From an uncultured Porphyromonadaceae bacterium (GTDB lineage: Bacteria; Bacteroidota; Bacteroidia; Bacteroidales; Muribaculaceae): a stretch of 50,772 nucleotides of DNA. Positions within the stretch are counted from its first letter, which is position 1. The number at the start of each line of letters is the position of its first letter. This document shows, one piece after another, positions 26,172 through 36,202 of this stretch. A program made the position numbers and the translations under genes. The DNA is taken from positions 1-50,772 of the forward strand of contig CAMWSM010000010.1 of the NCBI GenBank assembly GCA_947176915.1, read 5' to 3'. The notes under the pieces are model-generated. The model worked only from the letters and a program-made list of their open reading frames with translations, had not been told where the DNA came from and searched no databases.

Positions 26172-26912
26172 ATGAAATCAAGACTTTTCAATAAATGGGG
26201 AGCAAGGCTCCTGCTTTTCGGATTACTCCTAACAGCCGCACCTGCCTTATGCACTGTCCAGGATGCTTCTGAGATGCCGGCGACTCCCCTTTCCCTTCCT
26301 GCCGCTCAAGAAAATTCTAATGAAAAATTGATAAAAAAAGTATTGTTCATTGGAGATTCAATGACCGGCTGGATGGCTGAACGATTCAATGCTTATGCCG
26401 ATAATAATGATTTTGAGGTGGCTACTATTGTCTGGGATGGCTCAACTATCTCCAAGTGGGCAAACTCTCCAAATCTTAATAAAATTATTGCCGAGCAAAA
26501 ACCCGATGCAATAATCCTCAGCTTAGGCATGAACGAGCTTTTCGAACGTAATCCGGAGGCCCAACTTTCCAAATCTATAGAAAAACTGAAAGACGCGATA
26601 GGCGACACTCCTTTCCTTTGGATAGGTCCACCCTCTTGGCCGGGTCATTCAGAAGGTGAAACTCTGAACACCTGGCTGGCAGAACAACTCGGAGATAAAA
26701 ACTTCTTCCGTAGTTTCGATCTCTCAATTCCACGTCAGAGCAAGTCTAACCCTCACCCAAACAGAGAGGGAATCGAGGAATGGATTGATCAGGTGGCTGA
26801 ATGGATTCCCGAAAATTCCAATCTCCACTTTGAAAGCATGAATCCCCCGGCTTCGGGAAAATTCTCCCGCAGCAAGACTTTCATCTACAAGCGCATGAAA
26901 GAAAATCTCTAA
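26172..26912 (+). CDS. SGNH/GDSL-family hydrolase, exported
   Basis: 246 residues with a signal peptide (about 1-28). Block I GDSMTGW places the nucleophile at Ser63; block III is near LSLGMNEL; block V NPHPNREG provides His195. These are the SGNH esterase/acyltransferase landmarks. It probably removes or transfers acyl groups on envelope polysaccharide or peptidoglycan, but the substrate cannot be told. It lies 66 bp after the HMA gene, with a REPIN-like repeat directly after its stop. Confidence 0.85.
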   Translation: MKSRLFNKWGARLLLFGLLLTAAPALCTVQDASEMPATPLSLPAAQENSNEKLIKKVLFIGDSMTGWMAERFNAYADNNDFEVATIVWDGSTISKWANSPNLNKIIAEQKPDAIILSLGMNELFERNPEAQLSKSIEKLKDAIGDTPFLWIGPPSWPGHSEGETLNTWLAEQLGDKNFFRSFDLSIPRQSKSNPHPNREGIEEWIDQVAEWIPENSNLHFESMNPPASGKFSRSKTFIYKRMKENL

Positions 26913-26919
26913 ACGGACA

Positions 26920-27036
26920 TAATGCTTGGGAGGGGATTGCTCCGCAATCCCGCTACGTTGACAAATTTGTTGACTAAAAAAGGATTACCTTTCTATTGCA
27001 TAGCGGGATTGCGGAGCAATCCCCTCCCAAGCATTA
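26920..27036. repeat. REPIN-like palindromic element, copy B
   Basis: A perfect 36-bp inverted repeat (26920-26955 and 27001-27036) around a 45-bp spacer. The arms match copy A at 210-328 base for base over the shared 35 bp; the spacers are unrelated. The GGAG plus GGGATTGCTCCGCAATCCC core is present in both arms. It lies 8 bp after an SGNH hydrolase gene. Confidence 0.85.
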
Positions 27037-27136
27037 CGGAAAACATACATCAATCCATCAAACGGACCAAAGGTGGAAACCTCCTTTCAATTCTAATTCC
27101 CTCAAAATACGTATCTGATTTTAAATTCCGGAATAT

Positions 27137-28483
27137 TTACTTCACATTATTCCGGATATGAGGTTTAAACAGAAAAAGCCATAAGATCAGGACTGCCAGA
27201 GAGTATGCTGCAAAAATACACCAAGGATATATCCAGTCTCCCATAAAAAGTTGCATAGGTCCTCCGGATGCGGATACACCTATTAATTTCCAATGACACC
27301 AATGGTTAACAATCGAACCTGCCGCGATAGTGCCGAAAGTAGCTCCTACGCCATTGCTCATAAACATCATTAGTCCCTGTGCGAAACCTTTCATGTCTGA
27401 AGGAGCGACCTGCTGAATATACACATGTCCGGCAATAGTAATGAAATTGAAAGCAACTCCATAGACCACCATCGACCCAACAAGAAGCCAAAGTCCGTTG
27501 CCGGGATTTCCTTCTCCGAGCATAAGGAACCTCAACGCCCATGCCAGCAACCCTACCGCATAGACAAACCGAATACCACGCCTTTTCAAGGAAACACCTA
27601 CAAGCAATATACATACAGCCTCAGATATCTGAGAAAGGGAGAAAAGCATTGTGGCGTTTCCGGAGGCAAATGAATCAGAATACTCTGCAAACCCGCTGAA
27701 ATGAGTTATGAAAGGAGTTACGAATCCATTAGAGATCTGAAGACAGACTCCCGAGAGGACAACAAAACCAAGGAATATTGCAATTTCTTTCCTTCCGAAC
27801 ATTATCTTTATGGAATCTTTTAAAGAAAGTCTTACTGATGATGAATCCGTAGAGGCACTGCGGGAATGATTCAACGAGGGTAACGTGAAAGAATAAATTG
27901 CCGCCACCACACCCATTATGCTACAACACAAGAGCTGCATGGCATTATACTGAAACCTTAAGTGTCCCGATTCGCTGTCTTCTGCCAATGAAAAACCCAA
28001 AGTCCCATCATGCCAATACGCACAATTCACGAACCACATCGCAGCCACAAAACCGACTGTACCCCATATCCTTATAGTAGGGAAAGAGGAAACGGTACTA
28101 TGTCCGCTTTGAGTGAGCAGGCCGAATGTAGTCGTATTTGCTAAAGCCATCGTCGGCATATAGAAAGCAAGGAAAAGAAGATAAAGCGGATAAAAAACAC
28201 GAAATTCCAGCTGAGAATGCGTCATGCCATACCTCCACATCACAAACATGACTATAGCTCCCGTGAGATGGCACATACCTAATAGTCTCTCAGGACATCT
28301 CTTACGATCAGCGAGACGTCCAAAGAGCGATGGGGTGATTATCGACACCAGACCAATGGCAGCGTAGAACCATGCGATCCTGCCCCCTATTCCTCCGGAT
28401 CCAAGGAATTGTCCGAAACTTGTCAGATAACAACCCCATACTCCAAACTGGATAAAGTATAGTAATGAAAGACGAGCCTTCAT
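27137..28483 (-). CDS. MFS transporter, nucleoside:H+ symporter (NupG) family
   Basis: 448 residues with 12 hydrophobic spans. The start (LSLLYFIQFGVWGCYLTSFG) and the cytoplasmic loop GRLADRKRCPERLLG fit the NupG/LacY-like nucleoside permease group in Bacteroidetes. It should import a nucleoside or similar small molecule across the inner membrane. It begins 16 bp after the TonB receptor gene, so the pair is an operon: receptor at the outer membrane, permease at the inner. The true substrate is not known. Confidence 0.85.
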   Translation of the reverse strand: MKARLSLLYFIQFGVWGCYLTSFGQFLGSGGIGGRIAWFYAAIGLVSIITPSLFGRLADRKRCPERLLGMCHLTGAIVMFVMWRYGMTHSQLEFRVFYPLYLLFLAFYMPTMALANTTTFGLLTQSGHSTVSSFPTIRIWGTVGFVAAMWFVNCAYWHDGTLGFSLAEDSESGHLRFQYNAMQLLCCSIMGVVAAIYSFTLPSLNHSRSASTDSSSVRLSLKDSIKIMFGRKEIAIFLGFVVLSGVCLQISNGFVTPFITHFSGFAEYSDSFASGNATMLFSLSQISEAVCILLVGVSLKRRGIRFVYAVGLLAWALRFLMLGEGNPGNGLWLLVGSMVVYGVAFNFITIAGHVYIQQVAPSDMKGFAQGLMMFMSNGVGATFGTIAAGSIVNHWCHWKLIGVSASGGPMQLFMGDWIYPWCIFAAYSLAVLILWLFLFKPHIRNNVK

Positions 28484-28499
28484 ATTTGCATTTAGTCAG

Positions 28500-30371
28500 T
28501 TAGAATTTAAATTCCACTCCTCCCATTATGGTTGTGCCGGGCATCGGGCATCCGTAAATTATCTGGTAGTGCTTGTTCGTTATATTGTCCACTTTCACAG
28601 AAAGAGTCACAGGCACTGCCGAACCGAGTGTATATGCGGCTCGGAAATTAAGAAGGGTATAACTTTCGGTTGAACCGTCAGGATTCCCGTTCTTCATGCT
28701 CCAGATACTTTGGTCTTCAAGCGTAAAGCTGAATTTTCCCGGCGAGTATGTAACATCCGCACAAAGCTTGTTTTTCGGTGAGTAAAGATTGTCTGAGTCA
28801 GTATGAAGATACGACCATGAAGCGCTTGCCAAAAGATTGGAAAGGATGTTGTAGGACGCCTCTATCTCAAATCCTTTGTTGTGGAACTTACCGGTATTTA
28901 CATTGCGAGGACGTCCATCCACACGTACAGTCTGGATCATATTCTTACCGTCGATATAGAATATGGCTGCTCCCAACATCAGGTTATAGTCAAGTAAATG
29001 CTGACGGTAGCTTACCTCATAGTTGAGCATATATTCAGGCTTCAGGTCCGGGTTTGCCGGCGGATATAGATAAAGTTCCCTAATGTTGGGAGAACGGAAT
29101 CCCTTGCTGAACGAAGCTTTGATCTGCGATGTGGGGCACGGCTTAATGATTAGTCCCGCCTGGGGCACCCATACATTCCCGTATGTCGAACCATGCTGAA
29201 GACGCACTCCTCCGTTGAGGCTGAGTACATCATTGAAGAACCCCTGCTGCATCATTACATATCCGGCTATCTCGTTGACGTGATGCTTGGATTCGGATGA
29301 ACGTATGGATTCATCTTCCTTATTGGTGTTCCATACATGGCCTCCCCAGTGCTGGAAATCAACACCTGCAGAGAAAGTATTGGCAGTCCAGAGATAGAAA
29401 GATTCATAGAGGGTGAATCCCATGTTATAGTCGGTGGAATGGAACAAATAATCTTTTGGTGATGTCCCTGGAGTATTTCCGTCATCCACTTCATGCGTGC
29501 CCCAGTTGATATACCCTTGTACACCTCCATCATATTTCTCATATTGGTTCTTGAGGTATATGCCACCGGTCCCACGATAAATGTCGGTCCACATATTCTC
29601 GAGTGGATCCTGCAGCGTGCCGGGATTATTGGCATGGCTCTGCGTCATGTCAAGCATACCTGCAACACTCCAGTGGTTGGAGGCTGCATATTTTAACTGG
29701 GCGAATTCGTTTGCAAGCCAAAACGCGCTCCCCTCCCTATTGCCGTTGCTTCTGTCCAACTGTCCGGAAAGGGTAGCTGAAAACTTACCTTTCTTATATC
29801 CTGACGAAAGCGCGAATTTCTGAGTGCTGAACGAGCCGAACATTGCCCGCGCCCGTCCGGTGAGTCCATCCCTCTTTTGGGTTTGTGTAACAAGGTTAAT
29901 GGAACCTCCCATCGCATTTGATCCATAAAGCAGAGAGGACGGACCTTTTACTACTTCGACCCTTTCCACACCATTGGCCACGTATGTATCCGCAAGGCTA
30001 TGCCCGAACACACCCGCCCACTGCGGTTGCCCGTCTATCATGAACAGAACCTTGTTGCCTTGACCAACACCACGGATATTCACAGTTCCTGCGCTCCCCC
30101 CGGAAACTCCATATCCCGCGAATCCTCGTTCAGTTACAAACAGACCGGGAACCTTATTAACGAGTATCGGAAGCAGAGAACTCTCACCTGACTTCTCAAT
30201 CTCCCCGGCAGTAACTTGAGTCACGTTAAGGGGAATAAGATCCACATCTGTCTTTAATGGGGATGTCACTACCAACTCATCGAGCTTTACTGTGTCACGT
30301 GGAAGCTCACCTGCAACCATGCTTCCGGCAACCACCGACATTGTCATCGACATCAAAAATTTTGTATTCAT
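28500..30371 (-). CDS. TonB-dependent receptor (siderophore/vitamin type)
   Basis: 623 residues: signal peptide (about 1-21), TonB box-like KLDELVVTS, plug domain (about 40-160, VNIRGVGQGNKVLFMIDGQP and VERVEVVKGPSSLLYGSNAM), and a beta-barrel ending YGCPMPGTTIMGGVEFKF. It has no SusC-type N-terminal extension and no SusD partner, so it is of the BtuB/FepA size class. It imports a scarce ligand across the outer membrane using TonB energy. Co-transcription with an MFS permease suggests that both handle the same compound. Confidence 0.92.
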   Translation of the reverse strand: MNTKFLMSMTMSVVAGSMVAGELPRDTVKLDELVVTSPLKTDVDLIPLNVTQVTAGEIEKSGESSLLPILVNKVPGLFVTERGFAGYGVSGGSAGTVNIRGVGQGNKVLFMIDGQPQWAGVFGHSLADTYVANGVERVEVVKGPSSLLYGSNAMGGSINLVTQTQKRDGLTGRARAMFGSFSTQKFALSSGYKKGKFSATLSGQLDRSNGNREGSAFWLANEFAQLKYAASNHWSVAGMLDMTQSHANNPGTLQDPLENMWTDIYRGTGGIYLKNQYEKYDGGVQGYINWGTHEVDDGNTPGTSPKDYLFHSTDYNMGFTLYESFYLWTANTFSAGVDFQHWGGHVWNTNKEDESIRSSESKHHVNEIAGYVMMQQGFFNDVLSLNGGVRLQHGSTYGNVWVPQAGLIIKPCPTSQIKASFSKGFRSPNIRELYLYPPANPDLKPEYMLNYEVSYRQHLLDYNLMLGAAIFYIDGKNMIQTVRVDGRPRNVNTGKFHNKGFEIEASYNILSNLLASASWSYLHTDSDNLYSPKNKLCADVTYSPGKFSFTLEDQSIWSMKNGNPDGSTESYTLLNFRAAYTLGSAVPVTLSVKVDNITNKHYQIIYGCPMPGTTIMGGVEFKF

Positions 30372-30406
30372 ACTTACGGGTTATTGATGTTATTTCGAAT
30401 TTTCCA

Positions 30407-30455
30407 CAAAATTAATAAAATTATTTTAATATTCAGTATATTTTAGTTAATTTTG
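30407..30455. promoter_or_regulatory. Divergent promoters between TonB receptor and methyltransferase
   Basis: Minus-strand TAATTTTG (30414-30407) fires toward the receptor, whose ATG is 36 bp away. Plus-strand TAATTTTG (30448-30455) fires toward the methyltransferase at 30501. No clear -33 boxes. Confidence 0.5.
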
Positions 30456-30500
30456 CGGAATAATTAAGTGATTATTTCCTAAATATACTCAATTTATAAT

Positions 30501-31103
30501 ATGAATCAGTCAGAAATAGATTTTTTTGATGCCTTGGCACCAACATGGGATGAAAACGAGATACTCTCCACGCCGGAAAGAGTCAGAAGCATTCTTGAAA
30601 AACTTAAAATCAGCAAGGGAATGGATATTCTTGATCTCGGAACAGGCACCGGTGTTCTTTTACCTTACCTCAGCGAAATGGTAGGCGATATGGGGCATGT
30701 CTCGGCAATCGACCTTTCGGAAGGTATGCTGACACTGGCACGCAAGAAATACGGTAATCTTAATAATGTGGAGTTCTTAAAGATAGATTTTGAGGAAGAA
30801 CAGATTCCGGGAAAATACGATGTCGCTATTCTTTATTCGGTGTATCCGCATCTACATACGCCTGCCGATACAATGGAGTGGTTATTTAAGGTGAACATGA
30901 AGCCGGACGGGGTCATAGTGATTGCTTTCCCTTCGGATGAGATATTCATAAACAATATCCATCATGAAAGGAAAGCTTCCCATGACCATCTTCCGCCGGC
31001 GCATACTCTCGCAGAGATAATAAATAACTGGGGTTTCAGGGCTACCGTACTTGCCGCAACCCCGGAGGAATATATTATCGAAGTTAAAAACGATAAAAAT
31101 TGA
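30501..31103 (+). CDS. Class I SAM-dependent methyltransferase
   Basis: 200 residues with the Rossmann-type motif I LDLGTGTGVLLPYL (about 45-58), motif II AIDLSEGML (about 74-82) and a post-motif aspartate in FLKIDFEEE. The best match is the Methyltransf_11/25 group. The start FFDALAPTWDENE is common among Bacteroidetes and methanogen enzymes acting on small molecules. The substrate is unknown. It is divergent from a TonB receptor/permease operon, so it may act on the imported ligand, though this is only proximity. Confidence 0.85.
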   Translation: MNQSEIDFFDALAPTWDENEILSTPERVRSILEKLKISKGMDILDLGTGTGVLLPYLSEMVGDMGHVSAIDLSEGMLTLARKKYGNLNNVEFLKIDFEEEQIPGKYDVAILYSVYPHLHTPADTMEWLFKVNMKPDGVIVIAFPSDEIFINNIHHERKASHDHLPPAHTLAEIINNWGFRATVLAATPEEYIIEVKNDKN

Positions 31104-31110
31104 CGCACCT

Positions 31111-31137
31111 GAAGAAGGATACCGTTAATCCTTCTTC
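31111..31137. terminator. Convergent terminator hairpin overlapping the yitT stop
   Basis: GAAGAAGGAT and ATCCTTCTTC form a perfect 10-bp stem with a 7-nt loop, starting 7 bp after the methyltransferase stop. The right arm encodes the last lysines of the YitT protein on the other strand. Confidence 0.55.
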
Positions 31138-32066
31138 TTCAGCTTCTTGATTTTTACAATCATCTTGTCAAAGCCCTCTCCATAGACGCCGTTTACGTTG
31201 GTCTGAGTAATGAAAGCATGTTCATCAATGCCCTTAACTATACGGAATATCTGCACGCTCTCTATCTTGCGGCAGCATACAAGAAGCAATTTAACAGGAT
31301 TCTTGGAATACCACCCGGTGCCATCTATCACTGTTACACCTCTATGGGCATCCTGATTTATAAGATTCGCTATCTCCTCCCACTTGCGTGAAAAGATTAT
31401 GAATTGAGTTGCCTGTCGATTGGTATTGATTATGAGATCACACATATAGGATATGACGAAAGTTACAACCCAGCCATAAACAATCATTGGCACTCTCGCA
31501 TTAAGACGCTCTTCAAGGGTGCCGTCGTATGGAAGGAAAACAGATGAGAGAACTATAAGCATGTCGCAGTAGATCATCGTTCGTCCTATCGTTACATTGC
31601 TCACCTTTGCAACCATCGCCGCAATGATATCTGTTCCTCCCGACGATCCGTTATGCACAAACACGATGCCGATGCCTACTCCACATAGAATCCCTCCGAG
31701 AATAGCGCTCATTGACATCTCCTCTATGAGCGGATGACCTATGCTCGTAAAGAAACTTTCAAAAAAACCGATTGCCAATGATAGAACTGTGGCTCCGAAA
31801 ATCGTACGTGCTACAAATTTCCGACCTACAATCCTATAGGCTATGGCAAGCAATAACAGATTGCACGCATATTGTGTAACAGAGACTCTTATCAACTTAT
31901 CGGTAGCAAAATAGACCAGAGAACCTACACCCGACAAACCGCCTATCACTATTCCGTGAGGAAGGATAAAGCCGGTGAAGCCTACTGCATATAAGATCAA
32001 TCCGAAGATAATCAAAACGAAATCTCGCGACTCCTTTAATAAATTCGTGTAGCTGATTTTTGTCAT
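31125..32066 (-). CDS. YitT family membrane protein
   Basis: 313 residues: five to six hydrophobic spans in the first ~200 residues (YitT_membrane domain; FGLILYAVGFTGFILPHGIV, GVGIGIVFVHNGSSGGTDII), then a soluble C-terminal DUF2179 domain (WEEIANLINQDAHRGVTVID, QIFRIVKGIDEHAFI), ending in a lysine-rich tail. The architecture is exactly that of the family. Function is unproven; it is presumed to be a transporter or export protein. It has its own promoter, divergent from the outer-membrane barrel gene. Confidence 0.9.
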   Translation of the reverse strand: MTKISYTNLLKESRDFVLIIFGLILYAVGFTGFILPHGIVIGGLSGVGSLVYFATDKLIRVSVTQYACNLLLLAIAYRIVGRKFVARTIFGATVLSLAIGFFESFFTSIGHPLIEEMSMSAILGGILCGVGIGIVFVHNGSSGGTDIIAAMVAKVSNVTIGRTMIYCDMLIVLSSVFLPYDGTLEERLNARVPMIVYGWVVTFVISYMCDLIINTNRQATQFIIFSRKWEEIANLINQDAHRGVTVIDGTGWYSKNPVKLLLVCCRKIESVQIFRIVKGIDEHAFITQTNVNGVYGEGFDKMIVKIKKLKKKD

Positions 32067-32112
32067 TTGTTTTTTGATGTTGTAATGGTTTAGTCATTGG
32101 TATTTATTGGCG

Positions 32113-32149
32113 CAAAATTAATAATTCTCATTCAATTTTACTAATTTTG
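32113..32149. promoter_or_regulatory. Divergent promoters for yitT and the barrel gene
   Basis: Minus-strand TAATTTTG (32120-32113) precedes yitT by 46 bp; plus-strand TAATTTTG (32142-32149) precedes the barrel gene by 53 bp. Confidence 0.55.
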
Positions 32150-32202
32150 CACTTCCGTTTCTCTCCCACTCTCAACAAATAAAATTCTTTTCGCATTTTA
32201 TT

Positions 32203-32901
32203 ATGAAGACATCCCACCTCATCATTGCTTCAGCATTAACTCTTTTTCCGATTGCATCCGCAGCCGCAGCCGGATTCCTTGATACGGAATCTCCATCCTC
32301 CCTTTTCAATCTCGGCGTACGTGCAGGCATAAATACATCCACCCACACTTTCGATTCCCGTTTCTTCAATGAATGGAACGTTAATTCCTGGGGTACAGGA
32401 TTAGATGCGGGAGTAGTGTTCGACATTAACCTTCGCCAATATATTGCCCTGCAGCCGGGTTTCTTCTTCCAAAGCCGAAGCGGCAATTATTCCTATATCC
32501 AAGATTATAGAGATCCGTCAGATGATATCGAACGGTATACGCAACTCGGAAACTATCGCTCATATTATTTCAATATCCCGATTATGGTGTCTCTTCGTTT
32601 CAACCTCGCCTCAAATGTAAAGTGGTTGGTGGAAGCGGGCCCTTATTTCCAACTTAAGCTTCATTCCTCCGACAGTGAGAAAATTGATGTATTGGTGAAT
32701 AATCAGGATAATTCTCCGATTCTCAAAACGGCTTCAGCCAATACTACTGACTTTGGATTGAAAGCAGGAACAGGAATTTTGGTCAATAATCATTACTCCT
32801 TCTCCATACATTATCTCGCAGGTGCCCGCGACGTTTGGAAAGCACCTTTCGATGGGGGGAGAAACAAGTCATGGACGTTCACGCTCGGCTATAATTTCTG
32901 A
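32203..32901 (+). CDS. Outer-membrane beta-barrel (porin family) protein
   Basis: 232 residues with a signal peptide (about 1-23). The rest alternates hydrophobic and polar residues as in the PorT/OMP_b-brl_2 family: FNLGVRAGINTSTHTF, GLDAGVVFDINLRQYIALQP, FNIPIMVSLRF, VEAGPYFQLKL, and a C-terminal strand [11 protein letters not shown] ending in Phe, as outer-membrane proteins do. It is probably an 8- to 10-stranded barrel of unknown function. The 3' end overlaps the convergent miaA gene by 13 bp. Confidence 0.83.
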   Translation: MKTSHLIIASALTLFPIASAAAAGFLDTESPSSLFNLGVRAGINTSTHTFDSRFFNEWNVNSWGTGLDAGVVFDINLRQYIALQPGFFFQSRSGNYSYIQDYRDPSDDIERYTQLGNYRSYYFNIPIMVSLRFNLASNVKWLVEAGPYFQLKLHSSDSEKIDVLVNNQDNSPILKTASANTTDFGLKAGTGILVNNHYSFSIHYLAGARDVWKAPFDGGRNKSWTFTLGYNF

Positions 32902-33809
32902 TTACGGATAATAGCAATTATCTCCTCTGTATTTTCTTTAGCAGATTTTTCGAAATCAAGGCGATACATCTCCTTATCGCGTTTATGCCATGTCATCTGT
33001 TTCTTGGCGTAAACGCGAGTATTTTTTTGTATTCGCGCAATTGCCTCCTCTCTGTTCATGACCCCGTCGAAATAACTGAACATCTCCTTTAGCCCCACAG
33101 TATTCAAGGAATTAAGATGGCGTAAGTGCGCAACATTTCTCGCTTCCTCCTCCAATCCGGACTCCACCATTCTCTCAACTCGATTGTTGATTCTTTCAAA
33201 AAGCCGGCTTCTGTCTCCGTCAAGACATATCTTTATTATATTGAAAGGTCGCTCTCTCTTGCCTCCTGTCAGCATGCTGCTGTAGGGCTTTCCCGCAGTA
33301 AGGCTTATCTCCACCGCATGAAAAACTCTTTTCATATTCTTCCTGTCAACCCTCCGGTAATGCTCGGGATCAAGCTGTCCTAATTGCTCCAGCAGCCATT
33401 CATCTCCTCGTGCCCCCCATTCCTTCATCAGCGACCGGCGTATTGTTTCCGGTACTGTCGGAAGCTCATCGATTCCATTGCACAACGCATCTACATACAT
33501 CATAGAACCTCCACATACTATTGCGAAATCCCTATCCTCAAAGAGGTTGTCCAATATTTCCAGCGAATCTCTCTCAAATTCGCTTGCACTGTAATAATCC
33601 TCAAGCGCAAGAATCTCGATAAGATGATGTCTGATTCCATCCATCTCCTCTAAGGTTGGAACGGCTGTTACAATCGGTATACCTTTATATATTTGCCGGC
33701 TGTCAGCTGAGATTATCTCCGTGTCCAAACGCTTCGCTGTCTCTACGGCAAGGGCCGACTTCCCGGAGGCAGTCGGCCCTGTTATGACTATCAACGTCTT
33801 TTCTCTCAT
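32889..33809 (-). CDS. miaA: tRNA dimethylallyltransferase
   Basis: 306 residues from [11 protein letters not shown]. It transfers a dimethylallyl group to adenosine 37 of tRNAs that read UNN codons. The P-loop GPTASGKS (11-18), the [11 protein letters not shown] motif, and the later [17 protein letters not shown] segment identify MiaA. The C-terminal [16 protein letters not shown] motif is also typical. The start overlaps the pepT stop as ATGA, so the two are translationally coupled; the frame extends seven codons further upstream inside pepT, but the coupled ATG is preferred. Confidence 0.95.
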   Translation of the reverse strand: MREKTLIVITGPTASGKSALAVETAKRLDTEIISADSRQIYKGIPIVTAVPTLEEMDGIRHHLIEILALEDYYSASEFERDSLEILDNLFEDRDFAIVCGGSMMYVDALCNGIDELPTVPETIRRSLMKEWGARGDEWLLEQLGQLDPEHYRRVDRKNMKRVFHAVEISLTAGKPYSSMLTGGKRERPFNIIKICLDGDRSRLFERINNRVERMVESGLEEEARNVAHLRHLNSLNTVGLKEMFSYFDGVMNREEAIARIQKNTRVYAKKQMTWHKRDKEMYRLDFEKSAKENTEEIIAIIRNQKL

Positions 33810-35026
33810 TGCTGAGCCGCAAGACGACATATATTGACTATTACGTCGGTAGCCTTCTCCATAGCCTGGATAGCCACAAATTCATAACGCCCGTGGAAAT
33901 TTTCTCCACCGGCAAAGATATTAGGACAAGGCAGACCCTTGAAAGAGAGCTGAGCGCCATCCGTACCCCCGCGGATAGGCTGCACCTTCGGCTCCACACC
34001 CGCTTCACGCATGGCTTTCTCCGCAAGTTCAACTATAAACATCACAGGCTCTATCTTCTCACGCATATTGTAATATTGATCCTTGATCTCTACTGATGCA
34101 CATCCGGGATATTCCGTATTGGTTTTCCTCACAAGATGTTCCATTTCGCGTTTACGGCTTTCAAAACGGGCCCTGTCATGATCACGCAATATATAGCTTA
34201 ATACAGTCTTCTCCACAGTTCCCTCAATCCCTACGAGATGATAGAATCCTTCATAACCCTCAGTGTGTTCGGGTGTCTCCCAGCGGGGAAGCATAACGAT
34301 AAACTGCGTGGCTACACGCATGGAGTTGACCATCTTATGCTTTGCTGTCCCGGGATGAACATTGCGTCCCTTTATAGTTACCTTAGCACTCGCCGCATTA
34401 AAATTTTCATACTCCAGTTCCCCGACGGCGCCACCATCCATCGTATAGGCAAAATCCGCACCAAACCGTGCCACATCAAATTTATGAGCGCCAAGCCCTA
34501 TCTCCTCATCCGGATTAAAGGCTATGCGTATCTTCCCGTGCTTAATCTCAGGATGTGCCTGAAGATAAGCCACCGCCGTGATTATCTCTGCTATCCCCGC
34601 CTTATCATCCGCACCAAGCAAAGTCGTGCCATCGGTTACAATTAAATCCTGGCCAAGATAATTGAGAAGCTCCGGAAATTCCGACGGACTCAACACTATC
34701 TCCTTCTCCTTATTCAGAATTATATCTTTTCCATCATAATTGCTGACAATGCGCGGCTTTACATGCTTTCCGCTCATATCAGGAGAGGTGTCGAGGTGCG
34801 CTATAAATCCAACAACCGGAATCTCCTTGTCGCAATTCGAGGGCAAGGTTGCCATCAGATATCCATTATCATCAAGGCTGATCTCTTCAAGCCCCATCTC
34901 CTCAAGACGTTCCTTAAGGTATTGGGCGAATATCATCTGTCCCGGGGTCGACGGGGTCATATTGGTCAACTCATCGCTCTGTGTGTCAAAGCCTACATAG
35001 CTGAGAAATCTTTCGGTAACTGTCAT
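33806..35026 (-). CDS. pepT: Peptidase T (tripeptide aminopeptidase, M20B)
   Basis: 406 residues, the standard size. It removes the N-terminal residue from tripeptides in the cytoplasm using two zinc ions. Metal and catalytic motifs are visible: [10 protein letters not shown] with His77 and Asp79, [42 protein letters not shown], and [11 protein letters not shown] near the end. First gene of an operon with miaA, from a -7 box at 35053-35060. Confidence 0.96.
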   Translation of the reverse strand: MTVTERFLSYVGFDTQSDELTNMTPSTPGQMIFAQYLKERLEEMGLEEISLDDNGYLMATLPSNCDKEIPVVGFIAHLDTSPDMSGKHVKPRIVSNYDGKDIILNKEKEIVLSPSEFPELLNYLGQDLIVTDGTTLLGADDKAGIAEIITAVAYLQAHPEIKHGKIRIAFNPDEEIGLGAHKFDVARFGADFAYTMDGGAVGELEYENFNAASAKVTIKGRNVHPGTAKHKMVNSMRVATQFIVMLPRWETPEHTEGYEGFYHLVGIEGTVEKTVLSYILRDHDRARFESRKREMEHLVRKTNTEYPGCASVEIKDQYYNMREKIEPVMFIVELAEKAMREAGVEPKVQPIRGGTDGAQLSFKGLPCPNIFAGGENFHGRYEFVAIQAMEKATDVIVNICRLAAQQ

Positions 35027-35052
35027 GGTAAAATTTATTTTGGTTACTTATG

Positions 35053-35060
35053 CAAAATTA
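35053..35060 (-). promoter_or_regulatory. pepT-miaA promoter -7 box
   Basis: Minus-strand TAATTTTG, 27 bp before the pepT ATG. Confidence 0.5.
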
Positions 35061-35128
35061 TAAAAAATTTCCTAATCCACGCCCCTTTCTCAATTTATTT
35101 GTGCCATATTTATACGCTCTCCCTTCTA

Positions 35129-36088
35129 TCAGCGGCTCCCCCCTTTCATAAACAACTCTTCCGCTCCATGAAAAAGTTGGAAATAATGCTTCATATTTTC
35201 AAGCTCCCACCATTTGCAAATATCCACAGGATTATGATCAAGATTATAAATCTTCGCTCCCTCCATAGATAATATGAAGGGGGAATGAGTGGAAATAAGG
35301 AACTGGCATTTCCCATATCGTGCCAGATATTGAATTATGGAAGCCAGCTTTATCTGAAATTCACATGACATGCTGTTCTCAGGCTCGTCAAGAAGATACA
35401 GACCGGGTTTCTCCAGCAATTCCGACAATTTCATCAATGCTGTCTCTCCGTTGCTGAAGCCTCTCTCCATTTTCCCTACTGTGTTCAAGAGCAGTTTGTT
35501 AAATGTCCTGCCTCTGTTGCGTGAGGAATTTCTCGCTTTCCTGATTTCCACTCCCTGCTTGAATTTCTCTACATTATAGCCTGTTTCTAAATTCAGATAA
35601 GTCGGCAAATCTTCCGGACAAACATATTCATCCATAAGAAATCTGCTTTTCTGCAGTTTCCTGTCATTATCATGACGCAACTCCTGCATGGAGTGGAATA
35701 TATCATCGCTTGTCAGAACTGTGGTCATCCTGGATATGTCCTCCGTCTCCGGCTTCCTCCGCCTCGATGAAATAGTATCTCCCAATACATCCTGAGATGC
35801 CTTATACTGGCATCTCCTTACATACTCATCAAAATAAGGACTCGTATTGAACATTGAGCGACGTTCCGCACCCAGTTTCTCACTTATCACATTTATTATG
35901 GTAGACTTCCCTGACCCGTTCCCTCCATACAGGATTGTTATAGGCTCGAAGTCAAGCCTCCAAAGCGACATTTCCGAAGTGAGGTGGAAGGGATAGGTAT
36001 GCTCATCAAAAAATGAGCCTTTAGGATCGTCATAATACAAGTTGTCATTTTCAAGATCCGGAAATAAAAAATTTTCAAGATAAAGCAT
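35129..36088 (-). CDS. Stand-alone AAA/ABC-like ATPase
   Basis: 319 residues of the AAA_21/AAA_15 type: Walker A GGNGSGKS (55-62), an ABC-like signature GFSNGETALMKL, Walker B GLYLLDEPENSMS and the H-loop STHSPFIL. There are no membrane spans. Such single ATPases resemble the RecF/SMC-like and OLD-type ATPases; some act in DNA repair or in anti-phage systems together with nucleases. No nuclease partner is adjacent (pepT lies downstream and pseudogenes upstream), so I do not assign a role. Its own promoter is at 36127-36134. Confidence 0.88.
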   Translation of the reverse strand: MLYLENFLFPDLENDNLYYDDPKGSFFDEHTYPFHLTSEMSLWRLDFEPITILYGGNGSGKSTIINVISEKLGAERRSMFNTSPYFDEYVRRCQYKASQDVLGDTISSRRRKPETEDISRMTTVLTSDDIFHSMQELRHDNDRKLQKSRFLMDEYVCPEDLPTYLNLETGYNVEKFKQGVEIRKARNSSRNRGRTFNKLLLNTVGKMERGFSNGETALMKLSELLEKPGLYLLDEPENSMSCEFQIKLASIIQYLARYGKCQFLISTHSPFILSMEGAKIYNLDHNPVDICKWWELENMKHYFQLFHGAEELFMKGGSR

Positions 36089-36126
36089 AGTGTTGAATAT
36101 TCATAATTAATTCGTTGTTGTTTCCA

Positions 36127-36134
36127 CAAAGTTA
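36127..36134 (-). promoter_or_regulatory. ATPase promoter -7 box
   Basis: Minus-strand TAACTTTG, 38 bp before the ATG. Confidence 0.5.
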
Positions 36135-36202
36135 ATTATTTTTTCCAAATTCACGAAATTTCCCTACTTTGATGCCTTGAAGTTGAAAATATGCCGGATT
36201 AT

